Positions 17,266 through 26,379 of a stretch of DNA of 64,000 nt are shown piece by piece. The first letter of the stretch is position 1; each line of letters starts with the position of its first letter. Under the pieces are notes generated by a model. It was given only the letters and a program-made list of their open reading frames with translations, was not told the DNA's origin and did not search any database. The translations under genes were made by a program, and so were the position numbers. The stretch is from Mucilaginibacter aquatilis (GTDB lineage: Bacteria; Bacteroidota; Bacteroidia; Sphingobacteriales; Sphingobacteriaceae), in NCBI RefSeq assembly GCF_009755275.1, contig NZ_WQLA01000001.1, positions 924,578 through 988,577 on the forward strand, given 5' to 3'.

Positions 17266-18591
17266 ATGAGCGAAGAGAAAGCCAGAGAGCAGAATAGTAT
17301 ACCTACCAGTAAAGTTGAACGGTCGGCAAAGTTTGTTAAAACCGGTTTTAAGGTTGGCGGTAACTATATTAAGCATTATTCAAAAAAACTCTTCAATCCA
17401 AACCTTGATAAAACCGAACTTAACGAAGATAATGCTGCAGATATTTATGCATCGTTAAGTGAACTTAAAGGCAGTGCGCTTAAGGTAGCACAAATGCTTA
17501 GCATGGATAAAAACATCCTGCCAAAAGCTTACGTTGATAAATTCTCGCAATCACAATACAATGCCCCGCCGCTGTCCGGACCATTGATTGTACAAACGTT
17601 CAGAAAATACTTTGGCAAATCGCCCGAGCAAATATATGATAAGTTTAACCTGCGTTCTACTAATGCGGCATCGATAGGTCAGGTTCATCAGGCTGAGCTT
17701 AACGGCCAAAAACTGGCAGTAAAAATACAGTATCCAGGTGTAGGCGATTCCATTTCTTCTGACCTTAAACTGGTTAAGCCATTTGCTTTCCGGCTGTTAG
17801 GCATGAGCGAAAAAGAACTCGATGTTTACATGCGCGAGGTGGAGGAACGTCTTTTAGAAGAAACTGATTATGAACTGGAAGTCCGCCGTTCGGTTGAGTT
17901 TTCAAATGCTTGTGCCAATCTTCAAAATATAGTATTTCCAACTTATTACCCTCAACTATCCAGCAAGCGTATAATTACCATGAGCTGGATTGACGGTAAA
18001 CACCTTAAGGAGTTTTTGCAAACTAACCCGTCACAAGAGTTGCGTAACCAAATTGGCCAGGCCTTGTGGGATTTTTATAACTTTCAGCAACATGAATTGC
18101 GTGCTGTACATGCCGATCCGCATCCTGGTAACTTTTTAATAACTCCTGAAGGTGATTTAGGCATCATTGACTTCGGCTGTATCAAAGAAATGCCCGAAGA
18201 TTTTTACGATCCCTTTTTCTCTCTCACATCAACAAACCTGCTTGATAACAAAGAGGAAACTATTAAAGCGTTCCGCAAGCTTGAAATGATTTTACCGGGG
18301 GATAACGCTCAGCAAATTGAGTTTTACTACAGCATTTATCACCAGATGATAAGCTTGTTTGCAAAGCCCTACATGGTCGGCACGTTTGATTTTGGCGAAA
18401 CCGGATTTTTTGATGAGCTATACGGCTTTGGCGAGCAACTATCCCGTATGCCCGAGTTTAAACAAGCGCGTGGAGTTAAGCATTTTATCTATGTAAACCG
18501 TACCAACTTTGGTTTATATAATATTTTGCACGAGCTTAAAGCGCAGGTAAAAACTGATACTTACAAACCACACGTGGTACTTGAACATTAG
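17266..18591 (+). CDS. ABC1/AarF (UbiB-like) atypical kinase
   Basis: Protein of 441 residues of the ABC1/UbiB/ADCK family, atypical kinase-like ATPases linked to isoprenoid and quinone lipid metabolism. The Ala-rich loop is AASIGQVH at 134-141, the likely catalytic Lys follows in AVKIQYPG, the catalytic loop HADPHPGN is at 282-289, and IDFG at 301-304 binds metal. The family's KxGQ signature reads KVAQ here (73-76), a Gly to Ala change. There is no C-terminal membrane helix as in UbiB, so it may be soluble or peripheral. Start ATG at 17266 follows the HAD stop by one base. Confidence 0.9.
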   Translation: MSEEKAREQNSIPTSKVERSAKFVKTGFKVGGNYIKHYSKKLFNPNLDKTELNEDNAADIYASLSELKGSALKVAQMLSMDKNILPKAYVDKFSQSQYNAPPLSGPLIVQTFRKYFGKSPEQIYDKFNLRSTNAASIGQVHQAELNGQKLAVKIQYPGVGDSISSDLKLVKPFAFRLLGMSEKELDVYMREVEERLLEETDYELEVRRSVEFSNACANLQNIVFPTYYPQLSSKRIITMSWIDGKHLKEFLQTNPSQELRNQIGQALWDFYNFQQHELRAVHADPHPGNFLITPEGDLGIIDFGCIKEMPEDFYDPFFSLTSTNLLDNKEETIKAFRKLEMILPGDNAQQIEFYYSIYHQMISLFAKPYMVGTFDFGETGFFDELYGFGEQLSRMPEFKQARGVKHFIYVNRTNFGLYNILHELKAQVKTDTYKPHVVLEH

Positions 18592-18645
18592 TGGTAATCA
18601 AATTGACAAACAGCCTAATTTAGTTAAATAACATTTCAGCTTAAC

Positions 18646-18655
18646 CAGCATGCTG
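18646..18655. repeat. inverted repeat upstream of SDR gene
   Basis: CAGCATGCTG is a perfect ten-base palindrome; TAAC before it and GTTA after it extend the symmetry with one extra base. It lies 100 bases before the SDR start and could be an operator. Confidence 0.3.
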
Positions 18656-18755
18656 AGTTATGTATTTCAACCGTTATTAATATTTCTCTAAGCAGATTTT
18701 AACATAAACCTACAATTTTAAAACCCCATCAATACTTTGTTGTTTCTTTACATTG

Positions 18756-19649
18756 ATGAAGGTACTGCTAACGGGCGCTAACGGTTATATTGGTGCAAGA
18801 TTGATTCCGGCATTGCTGGCTGAAGGCCATGAGGTAGTATGTTTGGTACGTGACAAGGCCTTATTTGAGAAGCAAACTGATTATGCTACACAGGTAACCA
18901 TAATTACCGGCGATTTACTTCGCAACCGGGGTATGGAATCATTACCAACCGACATACAGGTAGCTTATTACCTTGTAAACGCATTACCACAAACTTCGGG
19001 TTTTGCGGGCTTGGAAGCCCTGTCTGCCGAAAACTTTATCAAAGCGGTTAATCAAACTCATTGTAAGCAAATTATCTCGCTTAGCGAAATCGATGACCAT
19101 TTAACGGAAGCCGGCTTATCGCGCCTGCATGTTGAAGATATCTTGCGCCAGGCAGATGCAGCAATCACCATCCTGAAATCGACAATGATTATTGGTGAAG
19201 GCAGTATTGCGCTTGAATTAATGGAAGGCCTTACCAAAAAGTCGCCTGTATTAATTGCGCAAAAATGGGCTAAAGCGCAAGAAGAACCTATTGCAACAAG
19301 CAACGTTGTTGAATACCTTTCTGGTTGCTTACTTAATGAAGATACATTTAATGCCGAATTCCACATCAGCGGGCCAGAGGTACTAACGTTTAAACAAATG
19401 TTATTGCTGCACGGTGAGGTTTGCCGTAAACGAAAGGTAAGCATTATGACAATGCCTCAAGTGTCGGCAGCGCTATCTTCATACTGGCTTAATTACTTAA
19501 CGCCTATAAGTTATTCGCATGCAAAAACATTGGTTGAAAACTTAAAGTATGACTTGGTATCGCGCGATGATGCCATTAAAAACATAATACCGCTTAAACT
19601 GAAAACCTTACGGGAAGCACTGCTTGAGACCATGCCGGTGAACAATTAA
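18756..19649 (+). CDS. NAD(P)-binding SDR/NmrA-like protein
   Basis: Rossmann-fold protein of 298 residues or one fewer. It begins KVLLTGANGYIGARLIPALL with the GxxGxxG dinucleotide motif, then VYYLVNAL-like core sequence (VAYYLVNALPQ) and SLSEIDDHL. The usual SDR active-site YxxxK is not seen where Tyr would be expected, as is normal in the atypical NmrA-like/complex-I-assembly-like group. Its role may be redox sensing or reduction of an unknown substrate. ATG at 18756 replaces an in-frame TTG one codon earlier. It is 18 bases before the TIGR01777-type gene and probably shares its transcript. Confidence 0.8.
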   Translation: MKVLLTGANGYIGARLIPALLAEGHEVVCLVRDKALFEKQTDYATQVTIITGDLLRNRGMESLPTDIQVAYYLVNALPQTSGFAGLEALSAENFIKAVNQTHCKQIISLSEIDDHLTEAGLSRLHVEDILRQADAAITILKSTMIIGEGSIALELMEGLTKKSPVLIAQKWAKAQEEPIATSNVVEYLSGCLLNEDTFNAEFHISGPEVLTFKQMLLLHGEVCRKRKVSIMTMPQVSAALSSYWLNYLTPISYSHAKTLVENLKYDLVSRDDAIKNIIPLKLKTLREALLETMPVNN

Positions 19650-19667
19650 GATTTATATTTTTGGCTG

Positions 19668-20576
19668 ATGCAAAAACATGTTTTAATTACGGGAGGCACC
19701 GGACTTATTGGACAGCAATTAACACAGCAACTATTAAACAAAGGTTACACAGTTAGCCACTTAAGCCGTAAGCCAGGTAACCATAAAAATGTAGCTACTT
19801 TTTTATGGGATTTACAAAAAAACGAAATAGATAAGCGCAGCGTAGATGGTGTTGACACCATTGTGCACCTTGCCGGAACCGGAATTGCAGATAAACGTTG
19901 GACGGAAAAGCGCAAAGCCGAAATTTTGGAAAGCAGGACCAAATCTATTGGTTTGATTTATGACCTACTGAAATCAAAGCCCAACCACTCCGTAAAACAT
20001 GTTATATCGGCATCAGGTGTTGGCTATTACAGTGACAGAGGTGATCGGATTTTAACCGAAGATGATACACCCGCACATGACTTTTTAGGAAAATGCTGCG
20101 TTGAATGGGAAAATGCGGTTGATGATGGAAAACAATTAGGTATAAATGTTACCAAGTTTCGCACGGGCGTTGTACTCACTAAAAAGGAAGGTGCCTTGCC
20201 ACAATTGGCTCTACCAGTTAAACTGGGAGTTGGCTCGCCGTTGGGAAGCGGTAATCAATGGGTATCATGGCTGCACCTACAGGATGCTGTAGGAATGTAC
20301 CTTGATGCAATTGAAGGCAAATTACAACCTGGCACATACAATATGGCCGCGCCAAACCCTGTAACCAACAAAGAGCTTACCAAAGCCGTTGCCTGGCAAT
20401 TAAAAAGGCCACTATGGGCGCCAAATGTTCCAGCCTTTATTATAAAACTACTTTTTGGCGAACTCTCAACCCTGGTTTTAGGCAGTACACGAGTTTCGAC
20501 AAACAAAATTGAAGAGGCAGGCTATAAGTTTAAGTTTGCCCATTTAGCTGATGCTTTAAAAGATATTTATGGATAA
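19668..20576 (+). CDS. TIGR01777 family epimerase-like oxidoreductase
   Basis: Extended-SDR protein of 302 residues (YfcH-like). It shows HVLITGGTGLIGQQLTQQLL at the start, the family signature VDTIVHLAGTGIADKRWTEK, the SASGVGYYSDRGD region and GVVLTKKEGALPQL, then a C-terminal domain of the DUF1731 type. The enzymatic role is not established. This family is often found next to photolyases in Bacteroidota, and here its end overlaps the photolyase start by eight bases (20569-20576), which implies coupled translation. Confidence 0.9.
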   Translation: MQKHVLITGGTGLIGQQLTQQLLNKGYTVSHLSRKPGNHKNVATFLWDLQKNEIDKRSVDGVDTIVHLAGTGIADKRWTEKRKAEILESRTKSIGLIYDLLKSKPNHSVKHVISASGVGYYSDRGDRILTEDDTPAHDFLGKCCVEWENAVDDGKQLGINVTKFRTGVVLTKKEGALPQLALPVKLGVGSPLGSGNQWVSWLHLQDAVGMYLDAIEGKLQPGTYNMAAPNPVTNKELTKAVAWQLKRPLWAPNVPAFIIKLLFGELSTLVLGSTRVSTNKIEEAGYKFKFAHLADALKDIYG

Positions 20577-21876
20577 TAATACGCCGGTAACCATATTTTG
20601 GTTTCGCCGCGATTTGCGGTTGCATGATAACGCTGGTTTGTACAGGGCACTAAAAGCCAAAAACCCTGTATTATGCCTTTTTATTTTTGACCGCGATATT
20701 TTAGATAAACTGGAAGATAAAGACGACGCGCGCGTAACCTTTATTTACAACACCATTGAACAGCTTAACAAAGAGCTTGGCGAACATAAAAGTAGTTTAT
20801 TAGTTAAGTATGATAAGCCCGAAAAAGCGTGGGAAGACATACTTGAACATTACAATGTAGCCGCCGTTTATACCAACCGCGATTACGAACCTTACGCAAA
20901 AGAACGTGATGGTAAAATAGGCGACATGCTTAAAAAGCATGACATTCCTTTTAAAACGTTTAAAGACCAGATAATATTTGAGCGTGAAGAAGTTGTAAAG
21001 GATGACAAGAAGCCTTACACCGTATTCACTCCTTATAAAAAACGCTGGTTAAAAACCGTTAACGATTTTTACCTCAAACCATACCCGACTGAAAAGTACT
21101 TCAAAAACCTCGCAAAAGTCGACGGACTGGAAATACCATCGCTAAAAAGCATGGGGTTTGTGAAAAGTGAACTGGAAATACCCGGAACCGAGTATGAAGA
21201 CATTATTGATGATTACTCAAAAAACCGCGACATCCCATCAAAAAAAGGCACATCACATATAGGCATTCACTTAAGGTTTGGAACTATAAGCATAAGGGAT
21301 GCGGTACGTACGTCATTTAAAAGGGAGCAAACCTGGATGGGTGAGTTAATATGGCGCGAATTTTATATGATGGCACTTGACTTTTTTCCAGATACGGCAC
21401 ACTCCGCCTATAGGCCTGCCTATGACAGAATTCAATGGCGTAATAACGAAGAAGAGTTTGAAGCTTGGTGCGAGGGTAAAACGGGCTACCCGTTGGTTGA
21501 TGCCGGCATGCGCGAATTGAACACTACAGGGTTTATGCACAACCGCGTGCGTATGGTTACTGCCAGCTTTTTAATTAAGCATTTACTTATTGACTGGCGC
21601 TGGGGCGAACATTACTTTGCACGCAAATTACTTGACTACGAAGGATCAACAAATGTGGGCAGCTGGCAATGGGTAGCCGGATCGGGTACGGATGTAATGC
21701 CGTATTTCAGGGTTTTTAATCCTGAAGCACAGCTTAAGAAATTTGATCCGAAAATGGAGTATGTAAAAAAATGGGTTCCGGAGTATGGAACTGACCAATA
21801 TCCGGAGCCCATTGTTGATAACAAAGAAGGTAAGGAGCGCGCCTTGAAAACTTACAAAGAAGCCGTTAAGGGTTAA
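20569..21876 (+). CDS. phr: deoxyribodipyrimidine photolyase (class I type)
   Basis: Light-driven repair of cyclobutane pyrimidine dimers. N-terminal antenna-binding domain starts TIFWFRRDLRLHDNAGLYRA; FAD domain contains THIGIHLRFGTISIRDA, GELIWREFYMM, GYPLVDAGMRELNTTGFMHN, and the C-terminal GSTNVGSWQWVAGSGTD with tryptophans of the electron-transfer chain. 435 residues is normal. Start overlaps the upstream TIGR01777 gene; its stop overlaps the convergent FKBP gene by four bases. Class I CPD specificity is inferred from sequence; a cryptochrome role is possible. Confidence 0.92.
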   Translation: MDNNTPVTIFWFRRDLRLHDNAGLYRALKAKNPVLCLFIFDRDILDKLEDKDDARVTFIYNTIEQLNKELGEHKSSLLVKYDKPEKAWEDILEHYNVAAVYTNRDYEPYAKERDGKIGDMLKKHDIPFKTFKDQIIFEREEVVKDDKKPYTVFTPYKKRWLKTVNDFYLKPYPTEKYFKNLAKVDGLEIPSLKSMGFVKSELEIPGTEYEDIIDDYSKNRDIPSKKGTSHIGIHLRFGTISIRDAVRTSFKREQTWMGELIWREFYMMALDFFPDTAHSAYRPAYDRIQWRNNEEEFEAWCEGKTGYPLVDAGMRELNTTGFMHNRVRMVTASFLIKHLLIDWRWGEHYFARKLLDYEGSTNVGSWQWVAGSGTDVMPYFRVFNPEAQLKKFDPKMEYVKKWVPEYGTDQYPEPIVDNKEGKERALKTYKEAVKG

Positions 21877-22814
21877 TTATTTTTAACTGTTAACAATTTA
21901 ACTTCAAAGCGTAAGCATTGGAACGGAGCAACTGTTACAACGCCATTATCTACTCGTCCGCCAGTACCATAGGCAATGCCTGATGGCAGAAATAATGATA
22001 TCTGCCCTCCGGCTTTAATCTTTTGTAAACCTTCGCCAAAGCCTTTTACTACACCATCAACGTTAAATTCAGTTCCTGCTTCAGAAGCATTTGAGCTGTT
22101 ATCAAATTGGATGTTGTTCAAGTACGTTCCGGTGTACTGCGTAGTAACGGTTGATGTTGGAGTAACTACAACTTTACCCGTGTCAGGCTGTGTTCTTTTC
22201 CAAAACAAGCCTGAAGCTTCGCGCGTGTAGGTGCTTATATCTATTCCATTTGCAGTGGCATAGGTTTTTATACAAGCCTCATCATACACAGCAAGCTGCC
22301 TGTCATCCAAAACATTTACGTAATACTCAAGCGATGTATTACCCTTGATACGAGTTGCCCCAGTACCGTACCCACTTTGACCAAAAGCAAGCCGCGATGG
22401 TATAATAAATCTTGCACGTGTGCCTTTATACTTTGCTAGGTTACGGATAGCCAGCATAAGTCCTTTAGGCAAATCAACCCCAGTTGAACCTAAGAACCTG
22501 TAGCTATGATTAGCTATTGTATCACTTGAATTATAACTACCATCCAATGATTTTACTGAGTACACGTATGCAATCTGAGTAGAGTAATCAAGTGGAACAA
22601 GGTTTTTTGTAGGCTGAGACAGAATCTCATAATATATACCGGTAGTGTCACCATCGGTTAAATCGCGCTTCATGTTGGTTAAGTTGTTAGACTTAAGGTA
22701 ACCCTCAATCTGCTGCTGGTCATAAGCTTTTATATCAATATCATTGCGTTCCTTACGACATGCACTTAATGCCACTACAGCCAATATTAAAAGCGTCGGA
22801 TAAAATTTTCTCAT
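21873..22814 (-). CDS. FKBP-type prolyl isomerase lipoprotein, two domains
   Basis: Lipoprotein (signal peptide with lipobox LSAC, Cys19) of 313 residues with two FKBP-like peptidyl-prolyl isomerase domains, roughly 60-180 and 195-310. The first has SRLAFGQSGYGTG, the second FGEGLQKIKAGGQISLFLPS and GIAYGTGG; these are the FKBP core strands and flap. The first domain looks degenerate, lacking the usual VxGW entry. Likely assists folding of exported proteins. It lies ten bases downstream of another FKBP lipoprotein, probably one transcript. Confidence 0.85.
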   Translation of the reverse strand: MRKFYPTLLILAVVALSACRKERNDIDIKAYDQQQIEGYLKSNNLTNMKRDLTDGDTTGIYYEILSQPTKNLVPLDYSTQIAYVYSVKSLDGSYNSSDTIANHSYRFLGSTGVDLPKGLMLAIRNLAKYKGTRARFIIPSRLAFGQSGYGTGATRIKGNTSLEYYVNVLDDRQLAVYDEACIKTYATANGIDISTYTREASGLFWKRTQPDTGKVVVTPTSTVTTQYTGTYLNNIQFDNSSNASEAGTEFNVDGVVKGFGEGLQKIKAGGQISLFLPSGIAYGTGGRVDNGVVTVAPFQCLRFEVKLLTVKNN

Positions 22815-22824
22815 TTATATCAAA

Positions 22825-23343
22825 TCAATTCGTTACGTCAAAAACCTCAATTTCAAAATCAAGTACAGCATTTGCCGGTAAGCCAAGCACTGGTTGCTCA
22901 TAAGGGCCATAACCGTAGGCTGATGAAACAAACAGCCTTACTTTACCACCTTTACCTACTTTGCGCAAACCAACCTGCCATCCTCTTATTACCTGCCCTA
23001 ACACATACGATGGATGTATTTCACCGGTTTGTACAAAAAAGCGCGGCTTATCTAACTCTTTGCCTGTGTAGCCAACAGTTACGGTAGTTGAATTACTGTA
23101 CAGCGGCGCAGTAGTACCTTCGCGCTCAACAACGTACCAAACACCAATGGTATCGGGCCTGCCAAGTATATTCTCTACGCGCTTTGCTTTTATGTTATTA
23201 GCAGCCAGATAGTTTTTAATCAAATTGCTATCAATAGCAACCTGGTCTTCATTAATTACGGCCGGATCATCAACCTTGTTACAGGCACTTAAAAAAAAGC
23301 AAATAAGTAAAGGGCAACAAATTAGTAATAACAGCTTGCTCAT
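22825..23343 (-). CDS. FKBP-type prolyl isomerase lipoprotein
   Basis: Single-domain FKBP prolyl isomerase of 172 residues exported as a lipoprotein (MSKLLLLICC...LSAC, Cys21). The domain has VTVGYTGKELD, VIRGWQVGLRKVGKGGKVRL, SAYGYGPYEQPVLGLPANAV and a final LDFEIEVFDV, a complete FKBP core. The frame extends upstream to 23412 but starting at 23343 gives the correct signal peptide, and a -7 promoter element at 23362-23369 lies inside the longer version. First gene of the FKBP pair. Confidence 0.87.
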   Translation of the reverse strand: MSKLLLLICCPLLICFFLSACNKVDDPAVINEDQVAIDSNLIKNYLAANNIKAKRVENILGRPDTIGVWYVVEREGTTAPLYSNSTTVTVGYTGKELDKPRFFVQTGEIHPSYVLGQVIRGWQVGLRKVGKGGKVRLFVSSAYGYGPYEQPVLGLPANAVLDFEIEVFDVTN

Positions 23344-23361
23344 TACCGGTTTTATAAACGG

Positions 23362-23369
23362 CAAATTTA
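23362..23369 (-). promoter_or_regulatory. promoter -7 element
   Basis: Minus-strand TAAATTTG, 18 bases upstream of the FKBP start at 23343; supports that start over 23412. Confidence 0.45.
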
Positions 23370-23455
23370 CCTTTTTAATGAATAAAAACGGCAGGTTAAC
23401 AATTTTTAACATTTGGAGAGAGATTATAACTTGCTTTAACGCAAATATTAACGCG

Positions 23456-23893
23456 TTATTCGGGATTATAATCTAAAGTGAGATCATTAATTTTTTTAAG
23501 TGCGTTGCTGAGTAACAGCTTTTCCTTTTCGGTTATGTGATCGTTTAGATAGGCATTAAACTGTTTAACCACGTTACGAGCCATCCTTCGTTTCTCTTTT
23601 CCCAGCTCGGTAAGGTAAATTTTAACCGACCGCTTATCACCCTCGTTTGATTGCCTGTAAATAAGGTCCATCTTTTCGAGTTGGCTTAGCATACGCGATA
23701 AGCTTGTAGATTTTAAGCCCAGCAACGCCGCTACCTGTGATACTGTAGTTCCCTCCTTCTCATCAATATTGATAAGCACATAGCCAATAGATTGCGTGAT
23801 ACCAGATGGGGCTACCAACTGATTGTAACGATTGGCCATATTTTGCCATACAATCTTTAAAAGGTAATCAATGGTTTCGTGATGATGTTTCAC
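23456..23893 (-). CDS. MarR family regulator
   Basis: Transcription factor of 145 residues with the MarR winged helix: TVSQVAALLGLKSTSLSRML as the recognition helix and then LEKMDLIYRQSNEGDKRSVK as the wing with the conserved D-R pair. Start is GTG at 23893, as no ATG is close. A -7 element at 23901-23908 is so near that the transcript would have almost no leader. It lies between ggt and the FKBP pair, all on the minus strand, with 112 bases to the FKBP start; it may control them. Confidence 0.87.
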   Translation of the reverse strand: MKHHHETIDYLLKIVWQNMANRYNQLVAPSGITQSIGYVLINIDEKEGTTVSQVAALLGLKSTSLSRMLSQLEKMDLIYRQSNEGDKRSVKIYLTELGKEKRRMARNVVKQFNAYLNDHITEKEKLLLSNALKKINDLTLDYNPE

Positions 23894-23900
23894 AGCAAAC

Positions 23901-23908
23901 CAAAGGTA
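23901..23908 (-). promoter_or_regulatory. promoter -7 element, near-leaderless
   Basis: Minus-strand TACCTTTG, only seven bases from the GTG start of MarR. Confidence 0.4.
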
Positions 23909-23958
23909 ATTAAAAATGTAGCCGGCACAAATAAATGTAAAAGCTTGCCTAATTAAGA

Positions 23959-25641
23959 TTACCAGCCTGCTTTGGTATCATCACCACGTGGATCTGCCCC
24001 ACCGGCAAACCCGTCGAGGGTTACTACAATCATATCAACGCGTCCAATGTTGCCACGCGTTTTGAACTTATACCCCTTTCGTTGTAAAATATCAATCACC
24101 GGGTGCTTCAAGGCATCGTTTTCTGTTTGTATTTCATCGGGCAGCCACTGATGATGAAAACGCTTGGATGTAACCGCCTGCTGCGCATCCTGGTTAAATT
24201 CAACAACGTTCAGTATAGTTTCAAATACCGATGTAATGATAGTTGAGCCACCCGGCGTACCTACCACCATAAACAACTTTCCATCCTTTTCAATGATGGT
24301 AGGCGTCATGGATGATAACATACGCTTGCCGGGCTGTATGCTGTTAGCCTTTCCTCCCACTAAACCATACATGTTAGGCACTCCCGGCTTTGAACTAAAA
24401 TCGTCCATCTCATTATTAAGCAGGAAACCGGCACCTTTAACAAATATTTTATTACCAAAAGAACCATTCAAAGTGGTGGTAATTGACACGGCGTTACCGT
24501 AAGCATCTACTATTGAAAAGTGAGTGGTTTGATCACTTTCGTATCCAGCAAAACTGCCCGGCTGAATAGCGCTGCTTGGTGTTGCTGCACTCCAGTTAAA
24601 ACTACGCATCCTTTTATCAACATAAGCAGTGTTGAGCAAACTATCAACCGGAACCTTAAAGAAATCCGGATCGCCTAAGTACTTTGACCTGTCGGCGTAT
24701 ACACGTCGTTCGGCTTCTGTAACAAGTTGAACAGTTGAATCATTGTTATGCCCCCAACGGCTTAAAGGATACTTTTCTACACTATGCAATAATTGCAACA
24801 GTGCGATACCACCGCTTGAGGGCGGAGGCATGGTAATTACCTTAAAGCTTTTATAGTTACCGGTGATTGCTTTACGCCAAACAGAACGGTAATTATTCAA
24901 ATCTGCCTGAGTAATAAGACCATTACCGGCTTTCATTTCATTAAGTATGTGTTTTGCAACTATGCCATTATAAAAGCCTGCACGTTTTTTATCACGTATT
25001 TGAATAAGCGTATTTGCCAGGTCGGGCAAAAAAAGCGTATCGCCTGCTTTCCAAGCTCTGGCTTTGGCAAAGTAATTTACTCCCTTCTCGTTAAGCTTAT
25101 TAAATTGAGCCTGGCTGCTATTTATATCATTGGCCAGGTGCCGTGTTACTACAAAACCTTTGCTGGCCAAATCAATAGCGGGCTGAACCAAATCAGCCCA
25201 TTTTAGCTTACCATATTTTTGATGTGCCTGCACCATGCCATCAACTGAACCCGGAACACCTGCGGCCTGATGTGTGTATAAACTTTTATCGGGTATGATA
25301 TTACCGCTGGCATCAACATACATATTGGCCGATGCTGCGGCTGGTGCCTTTTCCCTGTAATCAAGCGTATTGGTTTCTCCACCTGCCGAACGGTATACCA
25401 TGAAACCTCCACCACCAATGTTGCCCGCCTGCGGGAGGGTAACCGCTAAAGCAAATTGCACCGCAACTGCTGCATCAACAGCATTACCACCTTTTTTTAA
25501 AATGTTTAGTCCAACGGTTGCCGCATCAGGATAAGCACAAACAACCATTCCTTTGCGGTATTGCGCCTGCGCTACGTTAACAAATAGCATAAAAGCTATA
25601 ACAACAAACTTACTCCAGCGGCCCTTTATGAACATAAACAT
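23959..25641 (-). CDS. ggt: gamma-glutamyltransferase
   Basis: Secreted autoprocessing enzyme of 560 residues that hydrolyses or transfers the gamma-glutamyl group of glutathione. Signal peptide residues 1-27 (ends AQAQ). Family motifs in order: GGNAVDAAVAVQFALAVTLP (51-70), GGGGFMVYR, PPPSSGGIALLQLL (272-285), and the small-subunit start TTHFSIVDAYGNAV where Thr372 is the likely nucleophile made N-terminal by cleavage. Then ETILNVVEF and GADPRGDD at the end. Length is typical. It has its own promoter element and allows peptide/glutathione salvage in the periplasm. Confidence 0.93.
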   Translation of the reverse strand: MFMFIKGRWSKFVVIAFMLFVNVAQAQYRKGMVVCAYPDAATVGLNILKKGGNAVDAAVAVQFALAVTLPQAGNIGGGGFMVYRSAGGETNTLDYREKAPAAASANMYVDASGNIIPDKSLYTHQAAGVPGSVDGMVQAHQKYGKLKWADLVQPAIDLASKGFVVTRHLANDINSSQAQFNKLNEKGVNYFAKARAWKAGDTLFLPDLANTLIQIRDKKRAGFYNGIVAKHILNEMKAGNGLITQADLNNYRSVWRKAITGNYKSFKVITMPPPSSGGIALLQLLHSVEKYPLSRWGHNNDSTVQLVTEAERRVYADRSKYLGDPDFFKVPVDSLLNTAYVDKRMRSFNWSAATPSSAIQPGSFAGYESDQTTHFSIVDAYGNAVSITTTLNGSFGNKIFVKGAGFLLNNEMDDFSSKPGVPNMYGLVGGKANSIQPGKRMLSSMTPTIIEKDGKLFMVVGTPGGSTIITSVFETILNVVEFNQDAQQAVTSKRFHHQWLPDEIQTENDALKHPVIDILQRKGYKFKTRGNIGRVDMIVVTLDGFAGGADPRGDDTKAGW

Positions 25642-25686
25642 TAGTTTTTATTTTCATCTAAATTAACACAATATCATTAAACCCTA

Positions 25687-25694
25687 CAAAGCTA
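25687..25694 (-). promoter_or_regulatory. promoter -7 element
   Basis: Minus-strand TAGCTTTG, 45 bases upstream of the ggt start at 25641. Confidence 0.45.
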
Positions 25695-25823
25695 CCCAGG
25701 TCAAAAAACTTCAAATTTTATCGTTGATATTCATTTACATACAGGCATACAAAAGTTATCTATATCTACAAATGGCATAAAATCTCAAATTTGCCGTTAC
25801 TATTAATAATTAATTTACATCGA

Positions 25824-26315
25824 ATGAAAAAAACAGCTCTACTTATCGCCTTCATTGCCTGCATTGTGCTTTCTCAGCAGTCGGCCAAAGCCCAATCATA
25901 TAAATCGGCGGTTGGCCTTAAATTCGGAGGGTACGAAAACGGCCTATCGGGTAAATATTTTTTGAATGAAACAAACGCAATTGAAGGCGTTTTAGGCATA
26001 CGCAAAAACGGCATTGTGATAACCGGCTTATACCAATTTTATCAAAATGCTTTCGACGTTGCACAATTAAGATGGTACTACGGCGCAGGTGCACACATTG
26101 GCGGCATGGGCGATGGCAGATATAAACGCTTTGGGGGCGACGATGAGTATTACAACGGCGGCATACTTTTGGGTGCCGATGCAGTGCTGGGATTGGAATA
26201 TGTTATTCCGGAAAGCCCGATTGCACTAAGTGTTGATTTAAACCCGCGTTTGGAACTTGGCAGAGGACCATTCTTTGACCTTGCTCCCGGCTTAGGTATT
26301 AAGTACACTTTTTAA
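25824..26315 (+). CDS. small outer-membrane barrel-like protein
   Basis: Protein of 163 residues with a signal peptide (MKKTALLIAFIACIVLSQQS, cleavage after AKAQ). Mature part has alternating hydrophobic strands with many Gly and aromatic residues and ends in Phe (GLGIKYTF), as in eight-stranded outer-membrane barrels. No family is recognised with certainty. The upstream residues from 25791 are excluded because the ATG at 25824 starts the signal peptide. A strong terminator follows. Confidence 0.78.
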   Translation: MKKTALLIAFIACIVLSQQSAKAQSYKSAVGLKFGGYENGLSGKYFLNETNAIEGVLGIRKNGIVITGLYQFYQNAFDVAQLRWYYGAGAHIGGMGDGRYKRFGGDDEYYNGGILLGADAVLGLEYVIPESPIALSVDLNPRLELGRGPFFDLAPGLGIKYTF

Positions 26316-26336
26316 CAAACATCAAAACATAAAGCA

Positions 26337-26373
26337 GCAATGGCCGGTAAGAATTTACCGGCCATTGCTTTTT
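26337..26373. terminator. strong bidirectional-type terminator
   Basis: 14-base perfect stem GCAATGGCCGGTAA / TTACCGGCCATTGC (26337-26350 and 26355-26368), GAAT loop, five T on the plus side. It lies between convergent genes. Confidence 0.88.
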
Positions 26374-26379
26374 GTCACT

